From contig NZ_CP117866.1 in the NCBI RefSeq assembly GCF_028736035.1, positions 4,402,001 through 4,466,000 on the forward strand: a stretch of 64,000 nt of DNA. Reading direction: 5' to 3'. Source of the stretch: Streptomyces sp. T12 (lineage in GTDB: Bacteria > Actinomycetota > Actinomycetes > Streptomycetales > Streptomycetaceae). The position numbers and the translations under genes were made by a program. The notes beneath the pieces are model-generated. The model did no database searches. It was not told the DNA's origin and was given only the letters and a program-made list of their open reading frames with translations. This document shows positions 15,927 through 24,796 of this stretch, in pieces. Each line of letters starts with the position of its first letter. The stretch's first letter is position 1.

Positions 15927-17240
15927 TCATGCCTGGTGTGCGTCCAGGCCCGCCTTCACCGGCGGCGTCGAATGCAGGACGGCGCGAACGCTCCAGCCGC
16001 CGGCGGAGTTCGGACCGGCGGTGACCGTCCCCTGGTAGAGCGCGGCGCGTTCCCGCATGCCGAGAAGCCCCTGTCCACCGCCTTCCGAGGAACGAGCCCG
16101 TTCGAGGGCGGGCGGACCCGTGTCCTCGACGGTGACGTGCACGGCGTCCTGCTCCGCTATCACGGCGACACGGACCGCGGTGTCGGAGGCGGCGTGCTTG
16201 AGGGTGTTCGTCAGGGCTTCCTGGACTATGCGGTACACAGCGAGTTGCAGTCCTGCGGGCAGGCCGGTCAGGTCCCCGGCGGTTTCGAGACGGGCGTCGG
16301 GGCCGGCCGCACGGGTCCGCTCCAGCAGAGCCCCGAGATCGCCCGTACCCGGCTGGGGGTGAAAGGGCGCCTCATGGCGTCCCTCCTCACGAATCGCGGT
16401 GAGGAGCCGACGCAGGTCGGCCAGGGCGCCGCGCCCGCTGTCCGCGATGATCCGCAGTGTTTCCCCGCTCTTCTTCGGATTGGTCTCGGCCAGCCCCGCC
16501 GCACCGTCGGCCAGACCGACCACGACGGCGAGGGTGTGTCCGAGGATGTCGTGCATCTCCCGGGAGATACGTGCCCGTTCCGTGGCCTCCGCGAGACGAG
16601 CCCGCTGATCGCGTTCCACCTGCAGACGCGCCGCCTGGTCCTCCAGGGCGATGATGTACGAGCGCGCCACCCGGCCGGCCAGTCCCAGACCGGCGATGGC
16701 GAGAATGCAGAGCACCAGGTCGATTGTCACCGCCAGCGGGCTGTCGATCCGTGACATCTGGGTGTCCTGCGCGAAGGTCATGATCGTCACGATGGTCTGG
16801 GGGACGGTGATCGCGACCGCGACGGCCAAATGAACCGGTGGGGCGAACCGGGCGAGGTTGTACAGCATGATCAGTTGCGCGAGGAAATGAGCGTTGGTGA
16901 GAAGCCCGGACACGGCCTCCGCCAGGGAAAAGACCGTGATGACGGCGAAGACCGCAACCGGATGGCGCTGCCGCGCGAGCAGCGGGACGGTGAATCCCAT
17001 CAGCACCATGAGAGCCGTGGGGAAATCGGGCCCGTCCCCGGCGGCACTGTCCACAAGACCCGGGACGCCGAGAAGCAGGCACATCAGTGGCGCCGCCCAC
17101 AGCCTGACGCGGGGGTGCCTCTGGTTGGCCCTCTGCATCGAGATCAGCAGGGCCAGAAGCCGCGCGACCGTGCGATGCTCCGGGCCGCACAGAAGGCTGC
17201 CGGGTTCCACCGGACGGACCCGCGAGGGGGTGTTGGTCAC
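15927..17240 (-). CDS. Sensor histidine kinase, HisKA_3/NarL type (orphan paralogue)
   Basis: 437 aa. GTG 17240 is chosen by comparison with the paralogous kinase at 20678-21997; the open frame extends to 17504 but its extra residues are not kinase-like. Residues about 20-190 hold several membrane segments (APLMCLLLGVPGLV, FAVITVFSLAEAVSGLL, LVLCILAIAGLGLAG). A coiled linker follows, then the phosphoacceptor ISREMHDILGHTLAVVVGLA, the N box YRIVQEALTNTLKHA and the G box GQGLLGMRERA. There is no response regulator next to it, so it probably signals through the regulator at 20025-20681 or another distant partner. Confidence 0.9.
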   Translation of the reverse strand: MTNTPSRVRPVEPGSLLCGPEHRTVARLLALLISMQRANQRHPRVRLWAAPLMCLLLGVPGLVDSAAGDGPDFPTALMVLMGFTVPLLARQRHPVAVFAVITVFSLAEAVSGLLTNAHFLAQLIMLYNLARFAPPVHLAVAVAITVPQTIVTIMTFAQDTQMSRIDSPLAVTIDLVLCILAIAGLGLAGRVARSYIIALEDQAARLQVERDQRARLAEATERARISREMHDILGHTLAVVVGLADGAAGLAETNPKKSGETLRIIADSGRGALADLRRLLTAIREEGRHEAPFHPQPGTGDLGALLERTRAAGPDARLETAGDLTGLPAGLQLAVYRIVQEALTNTLKHAASDTAVRVAVIAEQDAVHVTVEDTGPPALERARSSEGGGQGLLGMRERAALYQGTVTAGPNSAGGWSVRAVLHSTPPVKAGLDAHQA

Positions 17241-17266
17241 AGAACGCGTCTCCGGGGTGCTTGCGG

Positions 17267-17306
17267 ACCGTCCGCCGTCCCCGGGTGAAGAGGGCCGGCG
17301 GACGGT
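17267..17306 (-). promoter_or_regulatory. Leader hairpin of the orphan kinase gene
   Basis: ACCGTCCGCCG (17267-17277) pairs perfectly with CGGCGGACGGT (17296-17306), 27 bases upstream of the kinase start. A similar structure with related sequence precedes the paralogous kinase (22023-22063), so it was duplicated with the gene and may act in the mRNA leader. Confidence 0.45.
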
Positions 17307-17412
17307 GGCGGAAGAAGTGCGCAGGGGGCCGTTGAGCCGCCCGTATGTCACGTTAAGGGCGTCGTCTCGACAGCGCGCGGCACTGGAGAACCCAAATCGG
17401 GGACGACGGCCC

Positions 17413-17443
17413 CTACCGCGGTAGTGGTCGTCCTCCTCCGAAG
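17413..17443 (-). promoter_or_regulatory. Shared promoter motif, copy 1
   Basis: On the plus strand, positions 17419-17443 (CGGTAGTGGTCG then TCCTCCTCCGAAG) match 24531-24556 upstream of the MMPL operon with two substitutions and one extra C. A 12-bp palindrome CTACCGCGGTAG at 17413-17424 overlaps it. It is a good candidate for the binding site of the response regulator encoded at 20025-20681. Confidence 0.55.
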
Positions 17444-17473
17444 GGACACTCCCCGCGCACGTGGCCCGCATCC

Positions 17474-17508
17474 GTACTTGAGGAGGAACACGCCTCCTCC
17501 TCAAGTAC
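17474..17508. repeat. Perfect 14-bp inverted repeat
   Basis: GTACTTGAGGAGGA (17474-17487) pairs perfectly with TCCTCCTCAAGTAC (17495-17508) around 7 bases. It lies between divergent genes, where a terminator is not expected, so an operator is likelier. A terminator insulating the two promoters is the alternative. Confidence 0.45.
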
Positions 17509-17640
17509 CAGTCGGCCCGGTCCTGTTCGCTGCTTTGGTGCTCTGCTCCTCGCGCACGGGGTCACTAGCCTGGGCGTTGCGCAGCGGCGGCCCTCTCGAA
17601 GCGGTGAGCCCGGCGCGCGATCTCACCGAACGGAGCTGTC

Positions 17641-18570
17641 ATGTCTCTCCTGGCCCGGCCGGCGCTCGCCTTTCCCGCCGCCAAAGTGATGCAGCGTCTG
17701 AATGCCCTGCTGGCGGACCGGCATGTCGCGTCCTCCCTGTACAAGCGCTATCCGGAGTACCCGCGGAACACCCTTGAGCTGACCGTCCCGACCTCCGTCG
17801 CCCCGGCCCGCGCTGTCGTGTACGTACCCGACCGTCCCGCCGACGCGCCGTTGCCGCCGGTCCATGTGAACTTCCACGGTGGCGGCTTCGTCCTGCCGCC
17901 TGTCGAGTTGGACGACCCGCTGTGCCGATTCCTCGCGGCCGAGGCGGGTGCGGTGGTGGTGAACGTGGACTACGTCGTCGCGCCGCAGCACCCCTTTCCG
18001 GCGCCGCCTCACCAGGCGTACGAGGTCGTCGCGTGGGTCGCCGAACACGGCGCGGAACACGGCTGGGACGGCAGCCTTCTCACCGTGGGAGGCCAGAGCG
18101 CCGGAGGAGCCCTCGCGGCTGCGGTGGCCCGCCAGGCACTGGAGAAAGGAGGCCCCTCCATCGCTCTGCAGATCCTGCACTATCCCCCCTTGGACCTCGT
18201 CACCTCTGCCAGGGACAAGCGCTCGGTCATCGCCAAACCGCTGCTGCGCCCGTGGATGGCGGATGTCTTCGACACCTCCTACGTACCGGACCTCAGCCTG
18301 CGCGGCGATCCGCTGGTCTCCCCCGCCCATCCCTCCGACACCGCCGACCTGACCGGTATCGCCCCCGCCTTCGTCATCACGCCCGAGCACGACCTCCTGC
18401 GTGCGGAAGGCACCCGCTACGCCGAGCGACTGCGCAGGGCCGGATCGCTCCACGACCACTGCGACGTGCCCGGCGCCGACCACGGCTACGACCAGAACGA
18501 CGCCGAAACAGCCCGAAGCGTCTACGGTTTGATGGCCCAGCACATGCGCCAGGCGGTGTACCCCGACTGA
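17641..18570 (+). CDS. Alpha/beta hydrolase of the HSL type
   Basis: 309 aa from ATG 17641. The oxyanion motif HGGGF (about 80), nucleophile elbow GQSAGG (about 151), an acid within ITPEHDLL and a catalytic His in GADHGYD match the hormone-sensitive lipase family of carboxylesterases. No signal peptide is evident, so it is likely cytoplasmic. It is divergent from the orphan kinase and ends in a strong bidirectional terminator. The substrate is unknown; small acyl esters are typical. Confidence 0.85.
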   Translation: MSLLARPALAFPAAKVMQRLNALLADRHVASSLYKRYPEYPRNTLELTVPTSVAPARAVVYVPDRPADAPLPPVHVNFHGGGFVLPPVELDDPLCRFLAAEAGAVVVNVDYVVAPQHPFPAPPHQAYEVVAWVAEHGAEHGWDGSLLTVGGQSAGGALAAAVARQALEKGGPSIALQILHYPPLDLVTSARDKRSVIAKPLLRPWMADVFDTSYVPDLSLRGDPLVSPAHPSDTADLTGIAPAFVITPEHDLLRAEGTRYAERLRRAGSLHDHCDVPGADHGYDQNDAETARSVYGLMAQHMRQAVYPD

Positions 18571-18594
18571 TCGCGTACCGCCCGACCGGAACAG

Positions 18595-18640
18595 ACGAGT
18601 GGGGTACCAGCCGACCGCTTCTGGCTGGTACCCCACTCGT
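18595..18640. terminator. Bidirectional terminator, 18-bp perfect stem
   Basis: ACGAGTGGGGTACCAGCC (18595-18612) pairs without mismatch with 18623-18640 around a 10-base loop. It sits between convergent genes, 25 bases after the hydrolase stop and 10 bases before the AI-2E transporter stop. Confidence 0.85.
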
Positions 18641-18649
18641 GTCGGCGGG

Positions 18650-19834
18650 TCAGGCTTCGGACACCGCGCCCCTGAGCCTGCGTGAGCGCCGTCGCGGCTT
18701 TCCCGGATCGGTTCCGGGGTCGACGAGAGTCTTGACCGCCGCTTCTTCCGTACCCCTGCCTTCTTGCTGGTAGCGGCCCCGCAGCTCCGACACCACTCCG
18801 AACACGGCCGCGGTCATGGGCACGGAGAGAAGCATGCCGAGGACCCCGGCGACCGAGGCGCCGGCTGTGAGGGCCACCAGAATCACCGCGGGGTGCATCT
18901 GCAGCGTGCGGCTCTGGATCATCGGCTGGAGCACGTTGCCCTCGAGGAGCTGCACCACGAAGACGATGCCCAGGACCCACATCGCGGTACCGAAACCACC
19001 GTCGGCGAAGGCGACCAGGACGGCGACCGCGCCGGACAGGAGCGCACCGAGGTACGGGATGTACGCGCCGATGAACACCAGCGCCCCGAGCCCGACCGCC
19101 CCCGGCACGTCCAGGACGAGCAGACCGACAGTGATGCAGACGGCGTCGACGAACGCGACGATCGTGGTGCCGCGCATGAAGCCCTCGATCGCCTGGAAGG
19201 CGCGACGGGCCATCACCTCAAGGCTCTCACCGGAGCCCCGAGGGGCGAGCGAGTGCAGTGCGGCGACGGCCCGGTCGGAGTCACGCAGGAAGAAGAACAT
19301 CAGCAGGATCGCGAGTGTGCCCGTCGCGGCCATCTCGACGACCACGCTCACGCCGCTCAGCAGGCCGGATACGGCGGTGCCACCGAACTTCGACAGCAGG
19401 TCCTTCGCGTTCGCGGCGAGATCGTCCAGGGACGTCCCCGCCACCGCGAACCTCTCCTCGATCGACCCGGCTGCGTCGCGCAGCGAGGAGACGATCTGGT
19501 CCCCCGTGTCGATGAGGGCGGTCACCACGATGTACGCCGCCCCGCCCATGACCACGACGACGGCGGCACAGGTCAGCCCGGCGGCGAGCGATTTGTTGAT
19601 CCTCATCGCGATCAGCCGCCGATACAGCGGGCCGAGCAGGGCCGCACCGAGCAGCGCGAGCAGAACCGGCGTCACGACGGTCTCGAACGCGACGCAGAAC
19701 CACACCACCACGGAGACGACACCGCTGACGAGGAGTACCAGCGCGCTCCCCACGGCCACGCGTCGGGCGATCTCTGGGAGTGGGTCGTATCGGCGTTCCG
19801 TTCGGAGCCGTTCTGTCGGCCCCGGCCTGTTCAT
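18650..19834 (-). CDS. AI-2E-family (PerM/TqsA-like) membrane protein
   Basis: 394 aa from ATG 19834; the open frame continues further upstream without family similarity. There are about eight membrane segments: VAVGSALVLLVSGVVSVVVW, LLALLGAALLGPLY, LTCAAVVVVMGGAAYIVV, then a soluble helical stretch (LDDLAANAKDLL) and further helices including GAVGLGALVFIGAYIPYLGA, the conserved AI-2E/PerM signature. Family members are permeases or Na+/H+ antiporters; a quorum-signal role is not established for actinobacteria. The C-terminus is long and basic (GKPRRRSRRLRG). Confidence 0.85.
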   Translation of the reverse strand: MNRPGPTERLRTERRYDPLPEIARRVAVGSALVLLVSGVVSVVVWFCVAFETVVTPVLLALLGAALLGPLYRRLIAMRINKSLAAGLTCAAVVVVMGGAAYIVVTALIDTGDQIVSSLRDAAGSIEERFAVAGTSLDDLAANAKDLLSKFGGTAVSGLLSGVSVVVEMAATGTLAILLMFFFLRDSDRAVAALHSLAPRGSGESLEVMARRAFQAIEGFMRGTTIVAFVDAVCITVGLLVLDVPGAVGLGALVFIGAYIPYLGALLSGAVAVLVAFADGGFGTAMWVLGIVFVVQLLEGNVLQPMIQSRTLQMHPAVILVALTAGASVAGVLGMLLSVPMTAAVFGVVSELRGRYQQEGRGTEEAAVKTLVDPGTDPGKPRRRSRRLRGAVSEA

Positions 19835-20024
19835 GGGCGCGCCCGTGGTCCTGATCACCGGACGCGCCCTGTGCAGCGGCCCCCGCCGTCCCCGCACCGC
19901 TCCCGGACGGGCTCTACCAGGCTCCTGAATGTGCGTGCTCACTTCGTTCTTCTCCACTCCCACGTGGCCGACTCCGATGACCGCTGTCCGGATCCTGCTT
20001 CGTGCCTCCACACCGTCTGGCCGC

Positions 20025-20681
20025 TCATGCCGGCCTCACGAGCCCCACGTCGTAGGCGAAGATGACCGCCTGGACCCGGTCCCGCGCACCGATCTTGGCC
20101 AGGATGCGGCTGACATGGGACTTCACGGTGGTCTCGGCCAGGTGCAGCTGTTCGGCGACCTCGGCGTTGCTGCAGCCGGTGGCGACCGCAGTGAGGACCT
20201 CGATCTCGCGTTCGGTGAGGGCTTCCAGCTGTCGTGTCTGATCGGCGGTGTGGCCGGGCAGGCGCGTGGTGAACGCGTCGATGAGCTTGCGGGTCAGACC
20301 CGGTGAGATGACGGCGTCCCCGGCGGCGACCGCGCGGATACCGGCGACGAGCTCCTCGGGCAGGGCGTCCTTGAGGAGGAAGCCGCTGGCTCCGGCGCGC
20401 AGGGCGTCGTAGGCGTACTCGTCCAGGTCGAAGGTGGTCATGACCAGCACGCGGGAGCGGCCACCGGAGGTGACGATGCGTCGGGTCGCCTCGATGCCGT
20501 CCATTCCGGGCATGCGTACGTCCATCAGGACGACGTCCGGGTGGAGTTCGGCCGTCATGCGTACCGCTTCGGCGCCGTGTGTGGCCTCGCCGACCACGCT
20601 GAGGTCGGGGTGCTGTTCCATGAGCATGCTGAAGCCGAGGCGTTGCAGCGCCTGGTCGTCGACGATGAGGACAGTGGTCAT
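20025..20681 (-). CDS. NarL/FixJ-family response regulator
   Basis: 218 aa from ATG 20681, overlapping the kinase stop by ATGA. The receiver spans 1-120: VLIVDDQ acidic pair, VVLMDVRMPGMDG with the phospho-Asp, VMTTFD, and FLLKDA with the conserved Lys. The LuxR-type HTH at about 150-210 has LTEREIEVLTAVATGCSNAE and TTVKSHVSRILAKIG. It is the output partner of the kinase at 20678-21997 and probably controls the MMPL operon. The shared motif at 24531 and 17419 may be its binding site. Confidence 0.93.
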   Translation of the reverse strand: MTTVLIVDDQALQRLGFSMLMEQHPDLSVVGEATHGAEAVRMTAELHPDVVLMDVRMPGMDGIEATRRIVTSGGRSRVLVMTTFDLDEYAYDALRAGASGFLLKDALPEELVAGIRAVAAGDAVISPGLTRKLIDAFTTRLPGHTADQTRQLEALTEREIEVLTAVATGCSNAEVAEQLHLAETTVKSHVSRILAKIGARDRVQAVIFAYDVGLVRPA

Positions 20682-21997
20682 GCCGGGTGCTTCTCCGTAG
20701 GCGTAGGCGGGTTGGTGGGCGGGAGGAGGTGCAGCTGCGCCCGGACGCTCCAGCCGCCCCGGGCGTTCGGGCCGGTGAACACCGTCCCTTGGTAGAGCGC
20801 GGCGCGCTCGCGCATACCGAGGAGCCCCTGCCCCTTGTCGTCCCGGGGGCGCTTGCGTGGCGTGTGTGGCGGACCGCTGTCCTCGACAGCGACACGCACC
20901 GTCGCGGAGGTCGCCACGACGGCCACGTCGATCGTCGTGGTAAGAGCCGCGTGCTTGAGGGTGTTGGTCAGGGCTTCCTGCACGATGCGGTAGACGGTGA
21001 GCTGCAGTCCTGCAGGGAGGGCGGCGAGATCCCCCTCGGTGGTCAGGGTCACGGTGGGGCCGGCGGCCCGGACCCTCTCCAGGAGGGCGTCGAGGTCGGT
21101 CAGGGCGGGCTGGGGCGCCAGCGGGGAGTCGCAGGACGCGGTTGCGTTCTCGCGGAGGGTACCGAGGAGCCGGCGCAGGTCCGCCAGCGCACCACGCCCG
21201 CTGTCGGCGATGAGCTGCAGCGTCTCGGCGCCCCGCTTGGGCTTGGCCTCGGCCAGCCCGGCCGCACCGTCGGCGAGACCGACCATGACGGCGAGGGTGT
21301 GTCCGAGGATGTCGTGCATCTCCCGGGAGATGCGGGCCCGTTCCGCCGCTTCCGCGAGCCGGACCCGCTGGTCCCGCTCCACCTCCAGCCGCACGGCCCG
21401 GTCCTGCAGAGCGGTGATATACAGGCGCGCGACCCGGCCGCCCAGCCCCAGTCCGGCCATCGCGATCATGCCGAGCACCAGCATCACGGCCAGCGCCAGG
21501 GCGGTGGTGATGCGCTGGAGCTGTACGTCGGACGAGAACGCGAGGACGGTGACCAGCGTCTGAGGCACCACGACCGACACGGCCCCGGCCAACGCGACGG
21601 GAGTGGCGAAGCGGGCCAGGTTGTACAGCATGATCAGTTGGGCGAGGAAGTGTGCGTTGGTCAGCACTCCGCATGCGGCCTCCGCCAGGGAGAAGGCCGT
21701 GACGACGGCGAACACCGGGACGGGACGGCTCTGGCGCCACAGCAGGGGGACGGTGATCCCGGCCAGCAGAACCAGTGAGACGGGGACAGCGGGCCCGGGG
21801 CCGTCGTACTCGAGCAGGGGCTGGACGCCGAGCGCGGCACACAGGATCGGCATGCCCCACCTCCTGACGTGGGGATGCCTCTGGTCCGCCCGCCCTACCG
21901 AGGCCAGTAGGGTCAGGAGCCGGACGACCGTACGGTGTTCCGAGCCGCCCAGCAGAGTGCCGGGGTCGACGAGAGAGTCCTTCGATGCCGAGGTCAC
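20678..21997 (-). CDS. Sensor histidine kinase, HisKA_3/NarL type (operon paralogue)
   Basis: 439 aa from GTG 21997. It is strongly similar along its length to the orphan kinase at 15927-17240, including the membrane region (NAHFLAQLIMLYNLARFA) and kinase boxes: ISREMHDILGHTLAVMVGLA, YRIVQEALTNTLKHA, GQGLLGMRERAALYQG. It overlaps the response regulator by 4 bases and follows the MMPL exporter gene, so the three form an operon that likely senses a membrane-active compound and induces export. The signal is unknown. Confidence 0.93.
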   Translation of the reverse strand: MTSASKDSLVDPGTLLGGSEHRTVVRLLTLLASVGRADQRHPHVRRWGMPILCAALGVQPLLEYDGPGPAVPVSLVLLAGITVPLLWRQSRPVPVFAVVTAFSLAEAACGVLTNAHFLAQLIMLYNLARFATPVALAGAVSVVVPQTLVTVLAFSSDVQLQRITTALALAVMLVLGMIAMAGLGLGGRVARLYITALQDRAVRLEVERDQRVRLAEAAERARISREMHDILGHTLAVMVGLADGAAGLAEAKPKRGAETLQLIADSGRGALADLRRLLGTLRENATASCDSPLAPQPALTDLDALLERVRAAGPTVTLTTEGDLAALPAGLQLTVYRIVQEALTNTLKHAALTTTIDVAVVATSATVRVAVEDSGPPHTPRKRPRDDKGQGLLGMRERAALYQGTVFTGPNARGGWSVRAQLHLLPPTNPPTPTEKHPA

Positions 21998-22022
21998 GAG
22001 GCGTCTCCGAGGTACGGGCGGA

Positions 22023-22063
22023 CCGTCCGTCAGCCCCTGGGGGGAGTGAGGGCCGACGGACGG
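22023..22063 (-). promoter_or_regulatory. Leader hairpin of the operon kinase gene
   Basis: CCGTCCGTC (22023-22031) pairs perfectly with GACGGACGG (22055-22063), 26 bases before the kinase start. The position and flanking sequence parallel the hairpin before the orphan kinase (17267-17306). It could tune expression of kinase and regulator relative to the upstream exporter. Confidence 0.4.
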
Positions 22064-22129
22064 CGACTGGAGGGGCGGCTCCCACGCTGTGGGATCACGT
22101 GTGCCGGCCCACTGTAGGCGGCGCGCTGG

Positions 22130-24388
22130 TCAGTCCAGGCCTCCACGGGCGGGCGCGAGCGGCCTGTCCTGATCGTTTCCCGGCCCGGCTTCCCCGTCCG
22201 GCCCTGTCTTCGCGGTCGGCCCGTCCAGAACGTGCCGCAGTTTCTCGCCCTCGACGTCCACGTTGGGCAGGATGCGGTCCAGCCGCTGAGGCAGGGCCCA
22301 GGCCCGGCGGCCCAGCAGGGCCATGACCGCGGGCACGATCGTCATGCGGACGACGAAGGCGTCGAAGAGGACGGCCGAGGCGAGCCCGAGGCCGATCGAC
22401 TTGATCAGTGCGGCGTCGGCGAGCAGGAATCCGGCGAAGACGGAGATCATGATGATTGCCGCGGCGGTCACCACGCGGGCACCGTGCCGGAAGCCGGCGA
22501 CCACCGCTTCGGTGGGGTCGGCACCGTGGACGTACTCCTCCCGCATCCGGGTGACGAGGAAGACCTGGTAGTCCATGGCGAGGCCGAAGACCACGCCGAT
22601 CATGAAGATCGGCATCACGCTCACGATAGGCGCGGTGGTGTCGACGCCGAAGACGTCCTTGAGCCAGCCCCACTGGAAGACCGCGACCAGGACACCCAGG
22701 GTCGCCACCACACTGAGCAGGAAGCCCAGTGTCGCCTTGACGGGCACCAGGATCGAGCGGAAGACGAGCAGGAGCAGGATCAGCGCGAGGCCGACGACCA
22801 CCAGGAGGTAGGGCACGAGAGCGTCGCCGAGCTTGTCGGAGACGTCGATGTTCAGGGCCGTCGTGCCGGTGATCACGACTTCCGCGCCCGTGTCCTTCAG
22901 CACGGTAGGGGCGGTGGTGTCACGGATCTTCCCGACCAGGTCCACCGTCTCCTGGCTGTTCGGGGAGCCCTTCGGGACGGCCCGGATGAGGGCCACGTCA
23001 CCCGAGGTGTTGAACACGGCCGGGCTCAGGGAGGCGACGTCGGGCAGCTTGCCCAGCGCGGCGGCCGTCTGCTCGGCGGCGGCCTTCGGGGCCTTGCTGT
23101 CCCGGGCGTCGACGACGACCGTGAGCGGGCCGTTGTAGCCCGGGCCGAATCCCTTGCTCAGCGTGTCGTAGGCGACCCGCTGGGTGCTGCCCGCGGGAGC
23201 CGTGCTGTCGTCGGGCATGCCCAGGCGCATCGACAGGGCCGGGATGGCCAGCACACCGAGGACCGCGACCGAGACCACGAGCGCCCGCCACGGGTGGCGG
23301 ATGACGTGCTGTACCCAGCGCACGCCCATCGGCTCGCCCTCGCCGCGCTCCAGCGCTCGCATGCGCTTGGTCTGGAGGTTGCCCTTCATGATGCGCGTCC
23401 CGGCGAAGCCCAGCACCGCGGGCAGCAGGGTCAGGGCGACGACCACGGCCACGACGACCGCGAATGACGCCGCCAGGCCCAGGTCCGTCAGCAGCCGGAT
23501 GCCGACGACGCTGAGTCCCGCCAGCGCGATGACCACGGTCAGGCCGGCGAAGACGACCGCCGAGCCGGCCGTCCCCAGGGCTCGGCCACAGGCGTCCTCC
23601 GGATCGTGGCCCGCCCTGATCTCGCTGCGGTAGCGGGAGACGATGAACAGGGCGTAGTCGATGGCGACCGCCAGGCCCAGCATCAGCGCGAGCGTCGACG
23701 CGGAGGAGCTCATGTCCCAGATCGCGGTCGCGATGGTGATCGAGAGGATCGCGATGATGACGCCCAGGAGCGCGGTCAGGAGCGGCAGACCGGCGGCGAG
23801 CAGGGACCCGAACGTGATCACCAGCGCCACGGCGGCCACCGCGAGCCCGATCAGCTCGGCGGCCTTCGCGCCCTCCTTCTCGTTGACGGCGTTGCCGCCC
23901 AGGCTGATGGCGAGGCCCGCCTTCTCCCCCTTGTCGGCGACGGCGTGCAGGGCGTCACGCGCCTCGCTGGTTACGTCCGCCTGGGCGACCTCGTAGGTGA
24001 CCTGGGCGTAGGTGATGGTGCCGTCCTTGCTGATCAGACGGCTGGTGTAGGGGTCGGTGACGCTCGCCACCTGGGGGGCCTTCCTGAGGTCGGCGACGAG
24101 CGACTTGACCTCGGTCTTGTTGGCCCCGGACGTCAGCTTCTGCCCTTTGGGGGCTTCGACGACGACGCGGGCGGTCGCGCCGGAAGCGGACGCCTGCGGG
24201 AACTCCTTGTCGAGCAGGTCCAGCGCCTTCTGCGACTGGGTGCCCGGGATCGTGAACTGGTCCGACGTCGTGCCGGACACGCTCGCGGAGCCGATGCCGA
24301 CGACCGCCAGTACGGCGATCCACAGCATCACCACGAGGCGTCGTCGCCTGAACGCGAACCGGCCGAGTCTGTAGAGGAAGGTGGCCAC
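22130..24388 (-). CDS. MMPL-family RND exporter
   Basis: 752 aa from GTG 24388, chosen because GGGAG lies 8 bases upstream and the protein then opens VATFLYRLGRFAFRRRRLVV as expected. Twelve predicted membrane helices in two six-helix halves, each with a large external loop near 60-180 and 400-530, match the actinobacterial MMPL/ActII-3 type. LMLGLAVAIDYALFIVSRYR and IGVVFGLAMDYQVFLVTRMR carry the proton-relay Asp-Tyr pairs. It probably exports lipids or antibiotics. First gene of an operon with the kinase and response regulator. Confidence 0.92.
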   Translation of the reverse strand: MATFLYRLGRFAFRRRRLVVMLWIAVLAVVGIGSASVSGTTSDQFTIPGTQSQKALDLLDKEFPQASASGATARVVVEAPKGQKLTSGANKTEVKSLVADLRKAPQVASVTDPYTSRLISKDGTITYAQVTYEVAQADVTSEARDALHAVADKGEKAGLAISLGGNAVNEKEGAKAAELIGLAVAAVALVITFGSLLAAGLPLLTALLGVIIAILSITIATAIWDMSSSASTLALMLGLAVAIDYALFIVSRYRSEIRAGHDPEDACGRALGTAGSAVVFAGLTVVIALAGLSVVGIRLLTDLGLAASFAVVVAVVVALTLLPAVLGFAGTRIMKGNLQTKRMRALERGEGEPMGVRWVQHVIRHPWRALVVSVAVLGVLAIPALSMRLGMPDDSTAPAGSTQRVAYDTLSKGFGPGYNGPLTVVVDARDSKAPKAAAEQTAAALGKLPDVASLSPAVFNTSGDVALIRAVPKGSPNSQETVDLVGKIRDTTAPTVLKDTGAEVVITGTTALNIDVSDKLGDALVPYLLVVVGLALILLLLVFRSILVPVKATLGFLLSVVATLGVLVAVFQWGWLKDVFGVDTTAPIVSVMPIFMIGVVFGLAMDYQVFLVTRMREEYVHGADPTEAVVAGFRHGARVVTAAAIIMISVFAGFLLADAALIKSIGLGLASAVLFDAFVVRMTIVPAVMALLGRRAWALPQRLDRILPNVDVEGEKLRHVLDGPTAKTGPDGEAGPGNDQDRPLAPARGGLD

Positions 24389-24796
24389 AGGAGTTACTCC
24401 CACCTGGGAAAACAACGGGATGGATGACGAGAACGGAGTGGGTCTGCGTGACCCGGCCATCAAGCTAGGCGCGAAAATCGAGCCGCCCACGGCACCCGGG
24501 AAGCGAATCCGGTGCCGTCGCCTCCTCCTCCGGTACTGGTCGCCCTCCTCCCGAAGCACGCGGAGAACGCTGGCACGGCAGCGCCCACCCATGGCCAGGG
24601 CCTCGGCGCACCTGGCGCGGCACGCTGTGCGACCACCTTTCGGACGAAGCGGAGCAGTACCCCGGTACTCATCGATCCGGCGGTTTTGGGTCCTGTGGTA
24701 GCTCAGGGCGCGGCTTCGTTCTCCCTAGTCTCGACGCACGGTCCGTGAGCCGGTCCCGGCCCCGCCGTCGTCGACACCCCCAGGGAGCACCCACCC
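24389..24796. other. Intergenic region between MMPL operon and divergent SDR
   Basis: 408 bases without a convincing gene. It holds the shared promoter motif (24531-24556) upstream of the MMPL operon and presumably the promoter of the SDR gene at 24797. Confidence 0.45.
24531..24556 (-). promoter_or_regulatory. Shared promoter motif, copy 2
   Basis: CGGTACTGGTCG then CCCTCCTCCCGAAG matches 17419-17443 upstream of the orphan kinase, allowing two substitutions and one inserted C. It lies about 145 bases upstream of the MMPL start, so it may be a common operator of the exporter operon and the orphan kinase. Confidence 0.55.

Noticed and set aside
17241..17504. Longer N-terminus for the orphan kinase
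   Set aside because: The added residues are not kinase-like and overlap the promoter motif and leader hairpin; the paralogue aligns from GTG 17240.
18764..20065. Large plus-strand frame opposite the AI-2E transporter
   Set aside because: Its residue composition (His, Arg, Gly, Gln-rich repeats) is that of an antisense shadow; the minus strand has a clear membrane protein.
22232..23467. Plus-strand frame opposite the MMPL gene
   Set aside because: Low-complexity Asp/Glu/His/Gly composition and no ribosome binding site; shadow of the exporter.
24389..24592. Longer N-terminus for the MMPL exporter
   Set aside because: Residues before GTG 24388 lack family similarity, and a well-spaced GGGAG precedes that GTG.
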